A stretch of DNA of 64,000 bases from Flavobacterium sp. HSC-61S13 (GTDB taxonomy: Bacteria > Bacteroidota > Bacteroidia > Flavobacteriales > Flavobacteriaceae). Position numbers and translations under genes: made by a program. The notes beneath the pieces were generated by a model. It worked only from the letters and a program-made list of their open reading frames with translations, had not been told where the DNA came from and searched no databases. Of this stretch, positions 46,445 through 58,184 are shown one piece after another. How positions within the stretch are numbered: position 1 is the first letter of the stretch; each line of letters opens with the position of its first letter. The stretch covers positions 487,625-551,624 of the forward strand of contig NZ_JALJZV010000001.1 of NCBI RefSeq assembly GCF_024171535.1, read 5' to 3'.

Positions 46445-46945
46445 ATGCAAGCAAAAATCATATCAATTACCGCCATGCTGCTGTTTTTCAATAGCACTGC
46501 CTATTCGCAATCAACAATTATCACGCTTACAGCAGATCAATTAGCTGAAAAGCTTATCAATGGTAATAAACCGGCAAGTGTGGTGCAATACTGGATTCCC
46601 AATTGCGCCGCAGCAGAAAGCATCGTTGAAAATTTCAAACATTGGGAAGAACAGTATAACGATCAGATCGATTGTTACTTTGTCGGCATTACTAATAAGG
46701 ATAGTTTAATCCTCAATCTCATAAAGAAAGTAAATTATTCCTATCCTTTATACATAGTTGACCCGATTGTAGATTCCAACCTAAATCAACGCATGCAAAC
46801 GTTTTCAATGCAATTAAACAAGTTACTCCAAAGAAAACCACAATCTTTTATTACGCTTTATTATAACCGTAAGGAGAGAACGATTCAATTCGATAAAAAA
46901 GCTATGGTCATCGAAAAAAAACTACTAAAGCTTCTTAAAGGGTAA
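46445..46945 (+). CDS. Secreted thioredoxin-fold-like protein lacking a CxxC site
   Basis: This 166-residue protein has a signal peptide ending near AYSQ (residue 22). The mature part begins with a thioredoxin-like beta-alpha-beta run (ASVVQYWIPNCAAAESIVENFKHWEEQYNDQIDCYFVGI). The place of CxxC is NCAA, with only the first Cys left. It therefore cannot be a normal disulfide oxidoreductase. It is predicted periplasmic; function unknown. It is the first of three small secreted genes in the same direction, each widely spaced. Confidence 0.65.
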   Translation: MQAKIISITAMLLFFNSTAYSQSTIITLTADQLAEKLINGNKPASVVQYWIPNCAAAESIVENFKHWEEQYNDQIDCYFVGITNKDSLILNLIKKVNYSYPLYIVDPIVDSNLNQRMQTFSMQLNKLLQRKPQSFITLYYNRKERTIQFDKKAMVIEKKLLKLLKG

Positions 46946-47143
46946 ATGCTATACTTTTAATACCGAACTATACTCGATAGTTCGACCTTCAGTAAGGCAT
47001 ACAGCGAATCTATAAATATAGCGTAGATAAGAAAATCAACGAATATGTTCTTTTATGGAAACTTTAACTCTATATGCTGTTTATGAAGCTATTAAGTAAT
47101 ATTAAGTCAATACATTTCATTTATTAACCATATAAATGAAATT

Positions 47144-47512
47144 ATGAAAAAACTTTTTGCAATGAGCCTTTTCGCTCTAAGTACCACAGCTATGTTTGGA
47201 GGAAACATAGAAAGAAATAATACAAAAACTTCTGTCCCATCGGAAGAAAAAACAGAACAGCAACAAAAAGTTCTAAGTTGTTATAGATTTATAGTCACTC
47301 AACAAGTATTTGTCAACAACTTTCCTTCTAATAGTATAATTGTGTATAATGAAACAGGTTTATATACAGAGAGTGGTGCCCTAATAAAACGTAGTCAATT
47401 AGAGCGTATATATATATCTGATTATGACTCTAAAACTGGCAAAGGAAATTTATTTACATTTGGCTACCTAGATGTTCACTCAGAAAACTGCGGTATTGGA
47501 GTAGTAAATTAA
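47144..47512 (+). CDS. Small secreted protein, tandem paralogue 1
   Basis: This 122-residue protein has a signal peptide MKKLFAMSLFALSTTAMFGG. The mature part has two Cys (LSCYRF and ENCGIG) that could form one disulfide, with a beta-rich middle. It is clearly related to the next gene: both have CYRF, a V-N-P/F-Ser motif, V-Y-TG and a C-terminal Gly-rich strand with Cys. No known family. Likely periplasmic or exported. Confidence 0.7.
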   Translation: MKKLFAMSLFALSTTAMFGGNIERNNTKTSVPSEEKTEQQQKVLSCYRFIVTQQVFVNNFPSNSIIVYNETGLYTESGALIKRSQLERIYISDYDSKTGKGNLFTFGYLDVHSENCGIGVVN

Positions 47513-47575
47513 CACAAAAGCACTTTGAAATTTATTGAAATTAATATTTTACAAGCTAACAAAACCAATTAAATT

Positions 47576-47947
47576 ATGAAAAAACTTTTTGCAATGAGCC
47601 TTTTCGCTCTAAGTACCACAGCTATGTTCGGAGGAAACATCGAAAGGATGGAAACTAAAACGATCACTAGTAACGAAAGTACAGATCAAGTAGCTGTTAA
47701 AAAATGCTATCGCTTTGAAGTCTACTCGCAATATTTTGTGAATCACAATCCAACAAGTAATATGGTCATGGTATACGATTACACAGGATATTTTACTGAA
47801 GCCGAGTTTCAAATAAAAAGTGATGAATTATATGCAACATATGTATCCACATTAAACAACGGTAGTAATAACAATGGTACTGGTGACTTATTTTTACACG
47901 GTCATTACCTGGCACCTGCGGGTAGTTGTTTTTCAGTAGCTCAATAG
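47576..47947 (+). CDS. Small secreted protein, tandem paralogue 2
   Basis: This 123-residue protein shares with the preceding gene the first 24 residues exactly (MKKLFAMSLFALSTTAMFGG and NIER) while the mature parts have diverged to low identity, keeping CYRF, the YTG/ETG turn and the final Cys. The nearly identical 5' DNA next to diverged mature DNA points to recent gene conversion or a recombination of the leader. Unknown function; predicted exported. Confidence 0.7.
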   Translation: MKKLFAMSLFALSTTAMFGGNIERMETKTITSNESTDQVAVKKCYRFEVYSQYFVNHNPTSNMVMVYDYTGYFTEAEFQIKSDELYATYVSTLNNGSNNNGTGDLFLHGHYLAPAGSCFSVAQ

Positions 47948-48019
47948 TATGTTAGCACTGTCGTCTTGTAGAGGATATAATATATAAACTTTATCAGATA
48001 CTTTTAAAACTCAATTAAT

Positions 48020-48058
48020 AAAAAACGGGATTGTCTTAAAGACAATCCCGTTTTTTTA
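48020..48058. terminator. Terminator between the secreted pair and yidC
   Basis: AAAAACGGGATTGTCT pairs with AGACAATCCCGTTTTT; usable from both sides by the convergent genes. Confidence 0.88.
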
Positions 48059-48073
48059 AACTTGTAAAATATA

Positions 48074-49969
48074 TTACTTTTTACCTTTTATTTTTTGTTG
48101 TTCCTGAGCTTGCTCCATCATCTGTTGCATTTTCTTTTGGAATTTACTTTGTGGACGATCGGTCTTTTTATTCTCATCCATTTTGTTTTTCAATTTATTT
48201 TCATTGACAATGTGATTTTTGATCACATACATAATTCCAATAGTAATTGAGTTGGAAATGAAATAATACAAACTCAAACCAGATGCATAGTTATTAAAGA
48301 AAAACAACATCATAATTGGAGAGATATAAATCATCACTTTCATGATTTTACTCATATCTGGCATCCCCTCTTGTTGAGGCGCACTCATTTGTTGATCACC
48401 TGTAGTCATCTTCATATAGAAGAAGATCGCAATCGATGCCAAAATAGGAAATAAACTGATGTGGTTTCCATAAAAAGGAATCGTAAACGGCAAATGTACT
48501 ACTGCATCGAAAGAGGATAAATCATCTGCCCATAAGAAACTCTTTTGACGCAAATCAAAAGCCGACGGGAAGAACTGGAACAACGAATAGAATATCGGAA
48601 TCTGTAATAATGCCGGTATACATCCTGCCATAGGATTTACTCCAGCTTTGGAATACAACTTCATGGTTTCCTGTTGTTTTTTCATCGGATCATTTTTGAA
48701 TTTTTCATTCAATTCATTCACCTCCGGACGAATTACTTTCATCTTGGCTTGAGACAAGTAAGATTTATAAGTAATTGGCGACATAAACAATCTCACCAAA
48801 ATAGTGAAGATAATAATAGCAATACCATGAGGTAAGAAAGAACTTAATAATCCAAATGCTGGAATGAACAAGTATCTGTTGATCCATCCAAAAATCCCCC
48901 AACCCAATGGAACGATTTCATCTAAATTTCTTTCATATGATTTTAAGATCTTATAATCCGTTGGACCATAATATAAATTCATATCATAGTTCAATTCACC
49001 ATTTTTATAATCCAAAGGCAATTTAGCCGCAAAATGTTTGGTGAATACCGTATCAATCTTCTCGTCATTTACCAAGTTTTGGGAATTTAACTCTACAGTA
49101 GAAAACGGTGTTCTAGTCAATAAAATCGACGTAAAGAAATGTTGCTTAAAAGCGATATAAGTAACGTCTTTTACAGTTTTATCATCCGACTTGCTTGTAG
49201 GACTTAAGTGATTGTCTTTACCTCCTTCATATTCATAAGCCAATTGGGTATATCTGTTTTCATAAGAAACACTCATCTCGTTTCTATATGTTTTGATCTC
49301 CCATTGTAAGTTTGGTTTTTTAGACAAGTCTACAACTTGGTTTAAACCTTGCGTACGGATCGCAAAATCCATCATGTACTCACCCGGTTTTAATACATAA
49401 CGATATTCTAAAAACTGATTATCGCTAGATTTCAAACGCATCGTCAAAACTTGATTTTCACCTTCTTTAGACAACTGAGGCTCAAAATACAAATCTCTTG
49501 TATTTAAGATACGGCTATCAGCAGTTTGAAATTCTAAGTTAAACTTGGAGTTGTTGTCTTTGATTAATTCAACAATTTCATCAGAATGTTTGTTGAATCT
49601 TTTAAAGTTGTTGATCTTAATATCTTTGATCGCTCCACCTTTGTTATCGACAACAAGAGTCAGTACATCATTTTTAAGTTCAGTAACACCACCTTGAGCC
49701 GCTGGTAAAGTGGCGCTGTAAGCAAAAGCACCTAAAGAAGCTTTTAATTTGGTTAATGCTAGTGAATCTGCTGTGCTTTGATGCGCTGCAATAGCCGATT
49801 CCACTTGTTTGGATTGCGTTGTAGTAACTTGTTCTTGTTGAGCTTTTTCGTTGTCTTTTACGATCGCTTCTTTTTCTTTTCCGATGTTGTTAAACATCAT
49901 CCAGATCAATAGGGCCGCAATGATGACAAACCCTATTATGCTGTTACGATCTATTTTTTTTTCTTCCAT
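48074..49969 (-). CDS. yidC: Membrane protein insertase YidC
   Basis: This 631-residue inner-membrane protein has an N-terminal anchor (about 12-28), a large periplasmic beta domain (about 80-350) and the conserved five-helix core in the C-terminal third. The core includes HGIAIIIFTILVRLFMSPIT with the essential Arg, MAGCIPALLQIPIFYSLFQF and the final basic tail. It inserts proteins into the membrane alone or with SecYEG. The C-terminal tail (Lys/Gln-rich, about 600-631) suits ribosome binding. It is downstream of pyrG on the same strand, 81 bases apart. Confidence 0.95.
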   Translation of the reverse strand: MEEKKIDRNSIIGFVIIAALLIWMMFNNIGKEKEAIVKDNEKAQQEQVTTTQSKQVESAIAAHQSTADSLALTKLKASLGAFAYSATLPAAQGGVTELKNDVLTLVVDNKGGAIKDIKINNFKRFNKHSDEIVELIKDNNSKFNLEFQTADSRILNTRDLYFEPQLSKEGENQVLTMRLKSSDNQFLEYRYVLKPGEYMMDFAIRTQGLNQVVDLSKKPNLQWEIKTYRNEMSVSYENRYTQLAYEYEGGKDNHLSPTSKSDDKTVKDVTYIAFKQHFFTSILLTRTPFSTVELNSQNLVNDEKIDTVFTKHFAAKLPLDYKNGELNYDMNLYYGPTDYKILKSYERNLDEIVPLGWGIFGWINRYLFIPAFGLLSSFLPHGIAIIIFTILVRLFMSPITYKSYLSQAKMKVIRPEVNELNEKFKNDPMKKQQETMKLYSKAGVNPMAGCIPALLQIPIFYSLFQFFPSAFDLRQKSFLWADDLSSFDAVVHLPFTIPFYGNHISLFPILASIAIFFYMKMTTGDQQMSAPQQEGMPDMSKIMKVMIYISPIMMLFFFNNYASGLSLYYFISNSITIGIMYVIKNHIVNENKLKNKMDENKKTDRPQSKFQKKMQQMMEQAQEQQKIKGKK

Positions 49970-50050
49970 TATTTGGTATTGCTTATTTCAAATATTTTGA
50001 ACGTTTATACTGAGTTCAGTGTTGCTATTATAGCGCAAGTCTATGAGCTA

Positions 50051-51721
<1,671 letters not shown>

Positions 51722-51784
51722 TTATACTTCTAATAATTGTGATTTTAATATGACTGTTTTTATTGAGGTCGCACCGTATTAACT

Positions 51785-52018
51785 TTATTTTTTAAAGTTA
51801 TTTTTGATATTCTTAATTAGGGATTCTAATCCGTTTAATTTAATTTCATAAATCAATTGCATTTGCTCTCCCAGCTTTCCTTTGGGGAATCCTTTATTGT
51901 GATACCACACGATATAATACTCAGGTAAATCTACAAGAAAACGCCCTTCGTATTTTCCGAAAGGCATTTTGGTATGAGCAAGCTCTATTAAATATTGTTG
52001 GTTATTTGTATGAAGCAT
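51785..52018 (-). CDS. DUF3820-family protein
   Basis: This is 77 residues from the ATG at 52018, whose A shares a base with the stop of the OsmC gene (TGATG), showing translational coupling. The conserved core is KMPFGKYEGRFLVDLPEYYIVWY, the signature of DUF3820, also called the quorum-sensing-regulator-associated fold by some annotators. The function is unknown. A start three codons upstream (52027) is also possible. Confidence 0.88.
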   Translation of the reverse strand: MLHTNNQQYLIELAHTKMPFGKYEGRFLVDLPEYYIVWYHNKGFPKGKLGEQMQLIYEIKLNGLESLIKNIKNNFKK

Positions 52019-52419
52019 CACTTCCAATTAAATTGTATATCTTTTTCAATATCAGAATGAAGGCTCAAAAATACCGGACAGGTCATCGCGGCACGTTCCA
52101 AGATCACACGATCCTTTTCAGCAGCTACCCCGATCATCTCAAATGCAATACCTACTTTGGAAATCATGCGTGGATTTTCGCGCATTTCCTTAAATACCGC
52201 AGCAGTAGAATTGGATATATCCAAATCCATAGCCTTGGCTTTAATCCCCATTATGGTAAACATACAACTGGCTACCGCATTGGTTACTATATCGGTAGGA
52301 GAAAATGCTTCTCCACGTCCTTGATTATCAATTGGAGCATCGGAAATAATGCTTTGCCCAGAACGAATATGTACAGACTCCGTTCTTAAATCTCCTAAAT
52401 ATTTGACTTTAGATAACAT
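52018..52419 (-). CDS. OsmC-family protein
   Basis: This 133-residue protein has the two OsmC/Ohr cysteines: C52 in NAVASCMFTIMG and C114 or so in AAMTCPVFLSL. OsmC proteins reduce organic hydroperoxides with the Cys pair. The layout DLRTESVHIRSGQSIISDAP and SPTDIVTNAVASC is of the YhfA/OsmC type. Its ATG overlaps the stop of the LysM gene by one base (TAATG), and its stop overlaps the DUF3820 start, so the three form one operon. Confidence 0.9.
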   Translation of the reverse strand: MLSKVKYLGDLRTESVHIRSGQSIISDAPIDNQGRGEAFSPTDIVTNAVASCMFTIMGIKAKAMDLDISNSTAAVFKEMRENPRMISKVGIAFEMIGVAAEKDRVILERAAMTCPVFLSLHSDIEKDIQFNWK

Positions 52420-54398
52420 TACTTTACAATTTTTACGGTTAGATCTTCATCATAATACAACAAATATACACCACCCTCATTATATATTCCCCCATTTTCA
52501 GACGAATAAGCAAATTTATTCTCTACTTGTTGGGTGGTATAATTTTGAATGGCATCGCCAAAATCTTCGTTTTGAAACATTCGCGTAATAACATCAAATG
52601 TAACATCAAAACCACGAGTAGCATAACGATTTGGATAAATATTATTTTGCTTTTTAAAGGTATTAGCAAAACGAGTTCCATTATCACTTTCATTTTCTCT
52701 AGTTACAGAAGCATAAAGCAGTTTAAGCTTGGTCAAAGTATTTAAAGAAATTTCACTGTAATCGAAAACCTCATTCTTATCAAAAGTCGCCAATTGAATC
52801 TCGTGTGTAGAAACCTTCGATATTAACGCATTCGTTGTGCTTAAGGCAGTTTGTATACTACCGGTATCGAGTATGACAAAATTCTTTGTAGTAGTACTTA
52901 AATACTCGCCTATTTTTGAGGCTTCACTACCGTTTAGAATTTTGATATTCGGATACTTCTTTTGCAAGAAACTTTTCGTTGAAGTTTTCTTTTCATCGAC
53001 TACAGCAATAATTTTTCCTTGCTCACTAAGCATATACTCAATCAGATAAGTTCTTAAGTCATCTGTATTGGGCATCGTTTGCACAAGATTAACCCCCATC
53101 TTGCCCTTTTCCGTAGATAAGGGTGATACCAGCACTATTTCCTTGTCTTTAATTAAAGATGCTGCCTGAGTAACGTTTTTCTGAAAAAAGGGTCCAATAA
53201 CTACATCGGTCTTACTGAAATCTTCCTTTGAAAACAGGGCCGCGACATCAGAACTGCTGCTCGACTCTTTAGAATCAAAAATCTTGACATTTAAAGGCAA
53301 ACCCAAACTTTTAGCCGAATCAATAGCTATAAGCGCTCCTGCATAAAAATCTAGCGTCATATTCAAAAAACCGTCCTTCTTTAATTTCTCCGGAATGTTA
53401 TCAGTAGCCATATTAATTTTATGTGTATTAAAAGGCAACAATAAAACCAATTCCTTAGACTTGTTTTTAGCAAGCGAACGTGTCAAATCTTTATATTGAT
53501 TGGAGGCGTAGTTCGTAGTTTTCTTAGTCGGAGCAGAAACAACCGCTTCTTTCGTTTTTTCAGAACTTGGTACTCTCAAAGTCATCCCAACCTTTAATCC
53601 ATATCCTAATTCCGGATTTAATGCTAATAATTGTTCCGCAGATACACCATATTCCTTAGTTAAGTTATATAAAGTCTCTTTGGGTTGCACAACAATATCT
53701 TTATAAGAAGCTTTAGCCGTGGTATTTACATCGGTTACCTTAACCACTTCTTTAAGATCTTGCTTCACGGGCACTTCAATTTTATGTCCCTCAATCAAAC
53801 CAACGGTTTCCAAAAGAGGATTTAGCTCATAAAGTCGCTGTATGGAAGTTTGATGCTCAATTGCTAAACCGTACAAGGTTTCTTTAGGTCCAACAACGAT
53901 CTCCTTAACACTTCCATTTTTACCGTTTTTAACCACTTGCACCGCCGATCCTACCAAGGTATCTGGTATGCTTTGCGCTGTTGTTTTTACGGCTTCATAG
54001 GTCGGCGCTTCCAAATATATGGTCTGCCCGGTCTGAAGTCCATTTTCTTTTAATACAGGATTGAGGCGATACAATTCTTCAATAGATGTCTTATACTGCT
54101 TAGAGATTCCATATAGGGTCTCTTTGCTTTGTACCTGATGTTTTTTTGTTGAACCGGTCGTTTTTTCAACGCTTGACATGAGCGGTATGGATAATACCGA
54201 ATTTTCTTGAACACCCTTGTCCGCTCCGGGATTGTATTTTAAAATATCATGTACCGATACCTTATAATGCTGAGCGATTTCCGTTACAGTTTCTCCTTTA
54301 TTAACGCGGTGTTGCTTAAAATTTACTGTTTGTGCATGTAAACTAACAACATTGGCCAATGTCAGAATAGCAAGGCTACTTAAAAATTTCTTTCTCAT
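52419..54398 (-). CDS. LysM protein with periplasmic-binding-protein domain
   Basis: This 659-residue exported protein has a signal peptide (cleavage near LHAQ, residue 23) and four LysM repeats at about 25-75, 85-135, 160-210 and 230-275, each with a KETLYG or similar turn. A type-1 periplasmic-binding-protein-like domain occupies about 310-655 (ELVLLLPFNTHKINM, then DVVIGPFFQKNVTQAASLI). This is the layout of Bacteroidota proteins related to the LpoA/amino-acid-binding fold, probably sitting on peptidoglycan to control wall synthesis. First gene of the LysM-OsmC-DUF3820 operon, 66 bases downstream of guaA. Confidence 0.9.
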   Translation of the reverse strand: MRKKFLSSLAILTLANVVSLHAQTVNFKQHRVNKGETVTEIAQHYKVSVHDILKYNPGADKGVQENSVLSIPLMSSVEKTTGSTKKHQVQSKETLYGISKQYKTSIEELYRLNPVLKENGLQTGQTIYLEAPTYEAVKTTAQSIPDTLVGSAVQVVKNGKNGSVKEIVVGPKETLYGLAIEHQTSIQRLYELNPLLETVGLIEGHKIEVPVKQDLKEVVKVTDVNTTAKASYKDIVVQPKETLYNLTKEYGVSAEQLLALNPELGYGLKVGMTLRVPSSEKTKEAVVSAPTKKTTNYASNQYKDLTRSLAKNKSKELVLLLPFNTHKINMATDNIPEKLKKDGFLNMTLDFYAGALIAIDSAKSLGLPLNVKIFDSKESSSSSDVAALFSKEDFSKTDVVIGPFFQKNVTQAASLIKDKEIVLVSPLSTEKGKMGVNLVQTMPNTDDLRTYLIEYMLSEQGKIIAVVDEKKTSTKSFLQKKYPNIKILNGSEASKIGEYLSTTTKNFVILDTGSIQTALSTTNALISKVSTHEIQLATFDKNEVFDYSEISLNTLTKLKLLYASVTRENESDNGTRFANTFKKQNNIYPNRYATRGFDVTFDVITRMFQNEDFGDAIQNYTTQQVENKFAYSSENGGIYNEGGVYLLYYDEDLTVKIVK

Positions 54399-54464
54399 CT
54401 CTTTTTTATATTATAAGCGAATAAGTCGCTGCAAAAAATTTACAACGACTTAATCCATATTACT

Positions 54465-55994
54465 TTATTCCCATTCTATAGTGGCTGGTGGCTTGGAACT
54501 GATGTCGTATACCACGCGATTAACCCCTTTTACTTTATTGATAATTTGATTGGAAATCTCCATCAAAAACTCGTATGGTAAGTGAACCCAATCCGCTGTC
54601 ATACCATCGGTAGATGCTACAGCTCGTAGTGCTACAACTTTTTCATAAGTTCTTTCATCTCCCATAACTCCAACACTGTTTACAGGCAATAAGATTGCTC
54701 CTGCTTGCCATACCTGATCATACAGACCGTGTTCTTTTAATCCATTGATAAAAACAGCATCTACCTCTTGAAGAAGGCTTACTTTTTCTGCCGTGATATC
54801 TCCTAAAATACGAATCGAAAGTCCTGGACCTGGAAATGGATGTCTACCCAATAACTCTGGATCTATACCCAATGAAGCTCCAACTCTTCTCACCTCGTCT
54901 TTGAACAACATTCTCAAAGGCTCAACGATTTTCAATTTCATAAAGTCAGGTAAACCACCAACATTATGGTGTGACTTAATTGTTGCAGAAGGACCCTTAA
55001 CAGAAATCGATTCAATAACATCAGGATAAATAGTACCCTGAGCTAACCAAGTAACATCTTCAATCAATTTAGCTTCGTCATCGAATACTTCAATAAAGGC
55101 TTTACCGATTGCTTTTCTTTTTAATTCCGGATCTTCCAATCCTTTTAAGGCAGTTAAAAAACGTTCTGAAGCATCTACTCCTTTAACGTTTAAATTCATA
55201 CCTTTATATTGTTCTAGTACATTGTGAAATTCATTCTTTCTCAAAAGACCGTTATTCACAAAAATACAATATAGGTTTTTTCCAATAGCGCGGTGCAATA
55301 GAACTGCCGCAACAGTCGAATCAACTCCACCTGAAAGGGCTAAAACCACTTTATCATCTTTAATTTTTTCGCGCAAATCGCTGATAATATCTTCGACAAA
55401 TGCTTTTGGAGTAAAATCTTGAGCTACTCCAGCAATATCCACTAAGAAGTTTTTAAGCAATTGTGCACCATCAGTAGAGTGATATACCTCTGGGTGAAAT
55501 TGAATGGCATAGGTTTGCTCGCCTTCAATTTTATAAGCAGCATTGGCTACGTCTTTGGTGCTTGCCAAAAGCACACCATTGGTAGGTAGTGTTTTGATCG
55601 TATCACTATGACTCATCCAAACTTGGCTATTTAGCTCAATTCCCTTTAATAAAGCTTCATTTTCTTTGATATAATTCAAATTGGCTCTACCATACTCTCT
55701 AGTACTCGAAGGAGCTACTTCACCACCGTGGAAGTGAGCCAAGTATTGAGCACCATAACAAACCGCTAATAAAGGTAATTTACCCTTGATATTAGTAAGG
55801 TCTGGATGCAAGGCCTCCTCTGATCTAACCGAAAATGGACTTCCAGAAAGTATTACGGCATGAAAAGTGGATAAATCCTCTGGTAAATTGTTGTAAGGTA
55901 ATATTTCGCAAAAAATGTTTAATTCGCGAACTCTACGGGCAATAAGCTGTGTGTATTGCGAACCGAAATCTAAAATAAGTACGTTGTGTTGCAT
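54465..55994 (-). CDS. guaA: GMP synthase (glutamine-hydrolysing)
   Basis: This is 509 residues from the ATG at 55994; a TTG at 56000 would add two. The glutaminase domain has [16 protein letters not shown], nucleophile Cys in [13 protein letters not shown] (about 78) and the His-Glu pair in QFHPEVYHS (about 168). The synthetase domain has the PP-loop [12 protein letters not shown] near 220 and the C-terminal dimerisation part ending with KPPATIEWE. It converts XMP to GMP. It is followed by the LysM operon. Confidence 0.96.
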   Translation of the reverse strand: MQHNVLILDFGSQYTQLIARRVRELNIFCEILPYNNLPEDLSTFHAVILSGSPFSVRSEEALHPDLTNIKGKLPLLAVCYGAQYLAHFHGGEVAPSSTREYGRANLNYIKENEALLKGIELNSQVWMSHSDTIKTLPTNGVLLASTKDVANAAYKIEGEQTYAIQFHPEVYHSTDGAQLLKNFLVDIAGVAQDFTPKAFVEDIISDLREKIKDDKVVLALSGGVDSTVAAVLLHRAIGKNLYCIFVNNGLLRKNEFHNVLEQYKGMNLNVKGVDASERFLTALKGLEDPELKRKAIGKAFIEVFDDEAKLIEDVTWLAQGTIYPDVIESISVKGPSATIKSHHNVGGLPDFMKLKIVEPLRMLFKDEVRRVGASLGIDPELLGRHPFPGPGLSIRILGDITAEKVSLLQEVDAVFINGLKEHGLYDQVWQAGAILLPVNSVGVMGDERTYEKVVALRAVASTDGMTADWVHLPYEFLMEISNQIINKVKGVNRVVYDISSKPPATIEWE

Positions 55995-55997
55995 ATG

Positions 55998-56031
55998 CAA
56001 AAATAGGTATTTCTAATGGATCCCAAAAATA
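55998..56031 (-). promoter_or_regulatory. Two candidate -7 boxes for guaA
   Basis: The minus strand reads TATTTTTG twice, at 56024-56031 and 55998-56005. The outer one would give a leader of about 25 bases; the inner one would start the transcript at or next to the ATG (leaderless). Confidence 0.45.
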
Positions 56032-56435
56032 GGTTTCTGGATTTTTTTCAACAAACTAAAAACGAATTTAATAAACGCTTAAAATCGTTTTAATAGCTGA
56101 CAAATTAACAAATTAATTAGGTCTTTTGAGCCTTCTTTCGCCAGTATTTTTTTATATTATTTTTTTGGGCTTGTTTTTGATGTTTCAAGTCAATAAAAAA
56201 AGTACCTATTCTTAATTTTCCCTTGTTTGAACGCACTTAAACCCCATCCCTTCAAAATGGCTAAAAACCAAAAACAGCCGCCCGCTGTTTCGCAAAATAA
56301 TACCGGTGTTTTCCGGGAAAATAAATTTTTTTTACTTAAATTACTTTATATTTCACATTCTTATGATGCTATGAGAATATAAAGAAAAAATGGCCTTATT
56401 TTTGCCATCAATTGAATTTCAAAATTAACTCGGAT
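56001..56435. other. Divergent region between guaA and the NlpE-like gene
   Basis: There are 435 bases without a gene. The guaA promoter boxes lie at the left end. The rest is AT-rich with a short GC-richer patch near 56275-56325. Confidence 0.55.
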
Positions 56436-57203
56436 ATGATTCACAAAAGCAACCTATTGATTGTTGTATTGAGTATGTTAACCTTGGCTTCTTGTAAAAA
56501 AGATCCAGAAAAAAAATTACCCACGGTAATACAACCGGAAATTATGGACAGCATATTTAGCAACCGGTTTGAAGGCGTAATTCCTTGTCCCGATTGCCCA
56601 GGTATTGAAACTTCATTGGCCATACATGCTGATAGTACGTTAAATAAAACCGTGTACTACCAAGATAAACCAGAATTTCCGCAACAGTTTAGCGGTACAT
56701 GGAAATTAAAAGACTCTGTTTTTGAAGCAAATTTCGATGGCAGTAAGGAGTTTTATAAAATAAAAAAAGGAAGTTTACTCGCACGTGTTGGCTCTGACAG
56801 AAAAGAGGTGATTGGAAAATTAGCTCAAGACTATTTATTAGAACGAGCACAACAAATCGTATTAGATAGTTTATCGGGAACCTATGTAAAAGGTGATTCC
56901 CTTAGTGAACCCTATCAGGTTTTGCATTTAAAACACCTTAAGAAAGATAATTTCGAGTTAAAGATCGTCTTGACAGGCAAAGAACGCACAGCAGAGTTTT
57001 CTGCTAATGGCACTTACAATAAGGATAATAATCAAATCGAGATTCCTTTAAAAGATGCCTATCCCGATCTATTGGGAACCCTATTGATTCAGTTCAGTAA
57101 AGGTAAAATACACCTTACGACTAAAGAAAAAGAGCACTTAGAAGAATTAAAGAGTTTCTGGGATGAGACCTTTAGCATTCAAGGTACTTACAATAAAGAA
57201 TAA
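56436..57203 (+). CDS. NlpE-like lipoprotein
   Basis: This is 255 residues from the ATG at 56436 (the longer frame would need a TTG at 56412). The lipobox LASC has lipidated C20. An NlpE N-terminal domain follows with FEGVIPCPDCPGIETSL, where the CPDC pair replaces the CADC of E. coli NlpE (copper/surface-sensing lipoprotein). The second half is a divergent beta domain. Likely in the outer membrane or periplasm; may sense metal or envelope stress. It is followed by a DUF4197 gene 37 bases on, probably one operon. Confidence 0.88.
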   Translation: MIHKSNLLIVVLSMLTLASCKKDPEKKLPTVIQPEIMDSIFSNRFEGVIPCPDCPGIETSLAIHADSTLNKTVYYQDKPEFPQQFSGTWKLKDSVFEANFDGSKEFYKIKKGSLLARVGSDRKEVIGKLAQDYLLERAQQIVLDSLSGTYVKGDSLSEPYQVLHLKHLKKDNFELKIVLTGKERTAEFSANGTYNKDNNQIEIPLKDAYPDLLGTLLIQFSKGKIHLTTKEKEHLEELKSFWDETFSIQGTYNKE

Positions 57204-57240
57204 AGCGACAGCTCAACATCTATAAATCAATTATTATTTA

Positions 57241-58062
57241 ATGAAAAAATCAGTATTATCTTCCCTATTAATTTTGTTTGCAGTCAATTGTTTAAGCACT
57301 ACAGAAGCAGTAGCACAAAAAACAAATATTCTCAGTAAGATTTCGGATAAAATCAATAAAAAATCCACCACTACAACTAGTAGTACAAGTAAAGCTGCAG
57401 CATCAAAACCAACTACTATCCCAAGTTTGGACCAAAATAAAATTGGTGCTGGTTTAAAAGAAGCCTTGGAAAGTGGTATTGAAAAGCAAGTGGTTAAACT
57501 GACTCAAAAAGACGGTTTTTACAAAAATGATTTAGTAAAAATCTTATTACCTGAAGAATTGCAGAAAGTCGACAATACACTGCGTAAAATGGGTATGTCT
57601 AGTTTGGCTGATGAGGGTTTAAAAGTATTAAACAGAGCTGCAGAAGAAGCAGTCAAAGAAGCTACACCGATTTTTGTAGATGCAGTCAAGAACATTACAT
57701 TTGACGATGCAAAAAACATCCTATTGGGATCAGAAGACGCGGCAACTCTATATCTTGAAAAGGCAACGTCTAAAAACCTTTATTCCAAATTTAATCCAGT
57801 TATACAATCGTCATTTGAAAATGTTGGCGCTGATAAAGTGTGGACCAGTATTGTAAGTACTTACAATTCTTTGCCCCTAGTTAAAAAGGTTAATCCTGAT
57901 TTGACAGACTATGTAGCTAATCAAACCCTTTCAGGTGTTTTCAAAATGATATCCGTAGAAGAAAAAGATATTAGATCAAATATTGGTGGGTCTAGAGACA
58001 CCCAACTTTTAAAAGATGTATTTAGCTTACAAGATCAATTGGGTGGACTTCTTAAAAAATAA
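57241..58062 (+). CDS. DUF4197-family exported protein
   Basis: This 273-residue protein has a signal peptide ending near EAVAQ (residue 26). A Ser/Thr-rich linker (about 40-60) is followed by the helical DUF4197 domain, with GLKEALESGIEKQV, FYKNDLVKILLP and the ATLYLEKATSKNLYSKFNPVI segment. The family is periplasmic or outer-membrane associated and of unknown function. It probably shares a transcript with the NlpE-like gene. Confidence 0.9.
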   Translation: MKKSVLSSLLILFAVNCLSTTEAVAQKTNILSKISDKINKKSTTTTSSTSKAAASKPTTIPSLDQNKIGAGLKEALESGIEKQVVKLTQKDGFYKNDLVKILLPEELQKVDNTLRKMGMSSLADEGLKVLNRAAEEAVKEATPIFVDAVKNITFDDAKNILLGSEDAATLYLEKATSKNLYSKFNPVIQSSFENVGADKVWTSIVSTYNSLPLVKKVNPDLTDYVANQTLSGVFKMISVEEKDIRSNIGGSRDTQLLKDVFSLQDQLGGLLKK

Positions 58063-58184
58063 GAAACTCTTTACCGATTTGATAATATATACATAACAAC
58101 GAGCTAACGCTACAAAACCCAATAATACCGACCTTTGTCAGGTAATAAAATTGAGTTTCTAATAGTTAGGTTGATTGAAACTAG

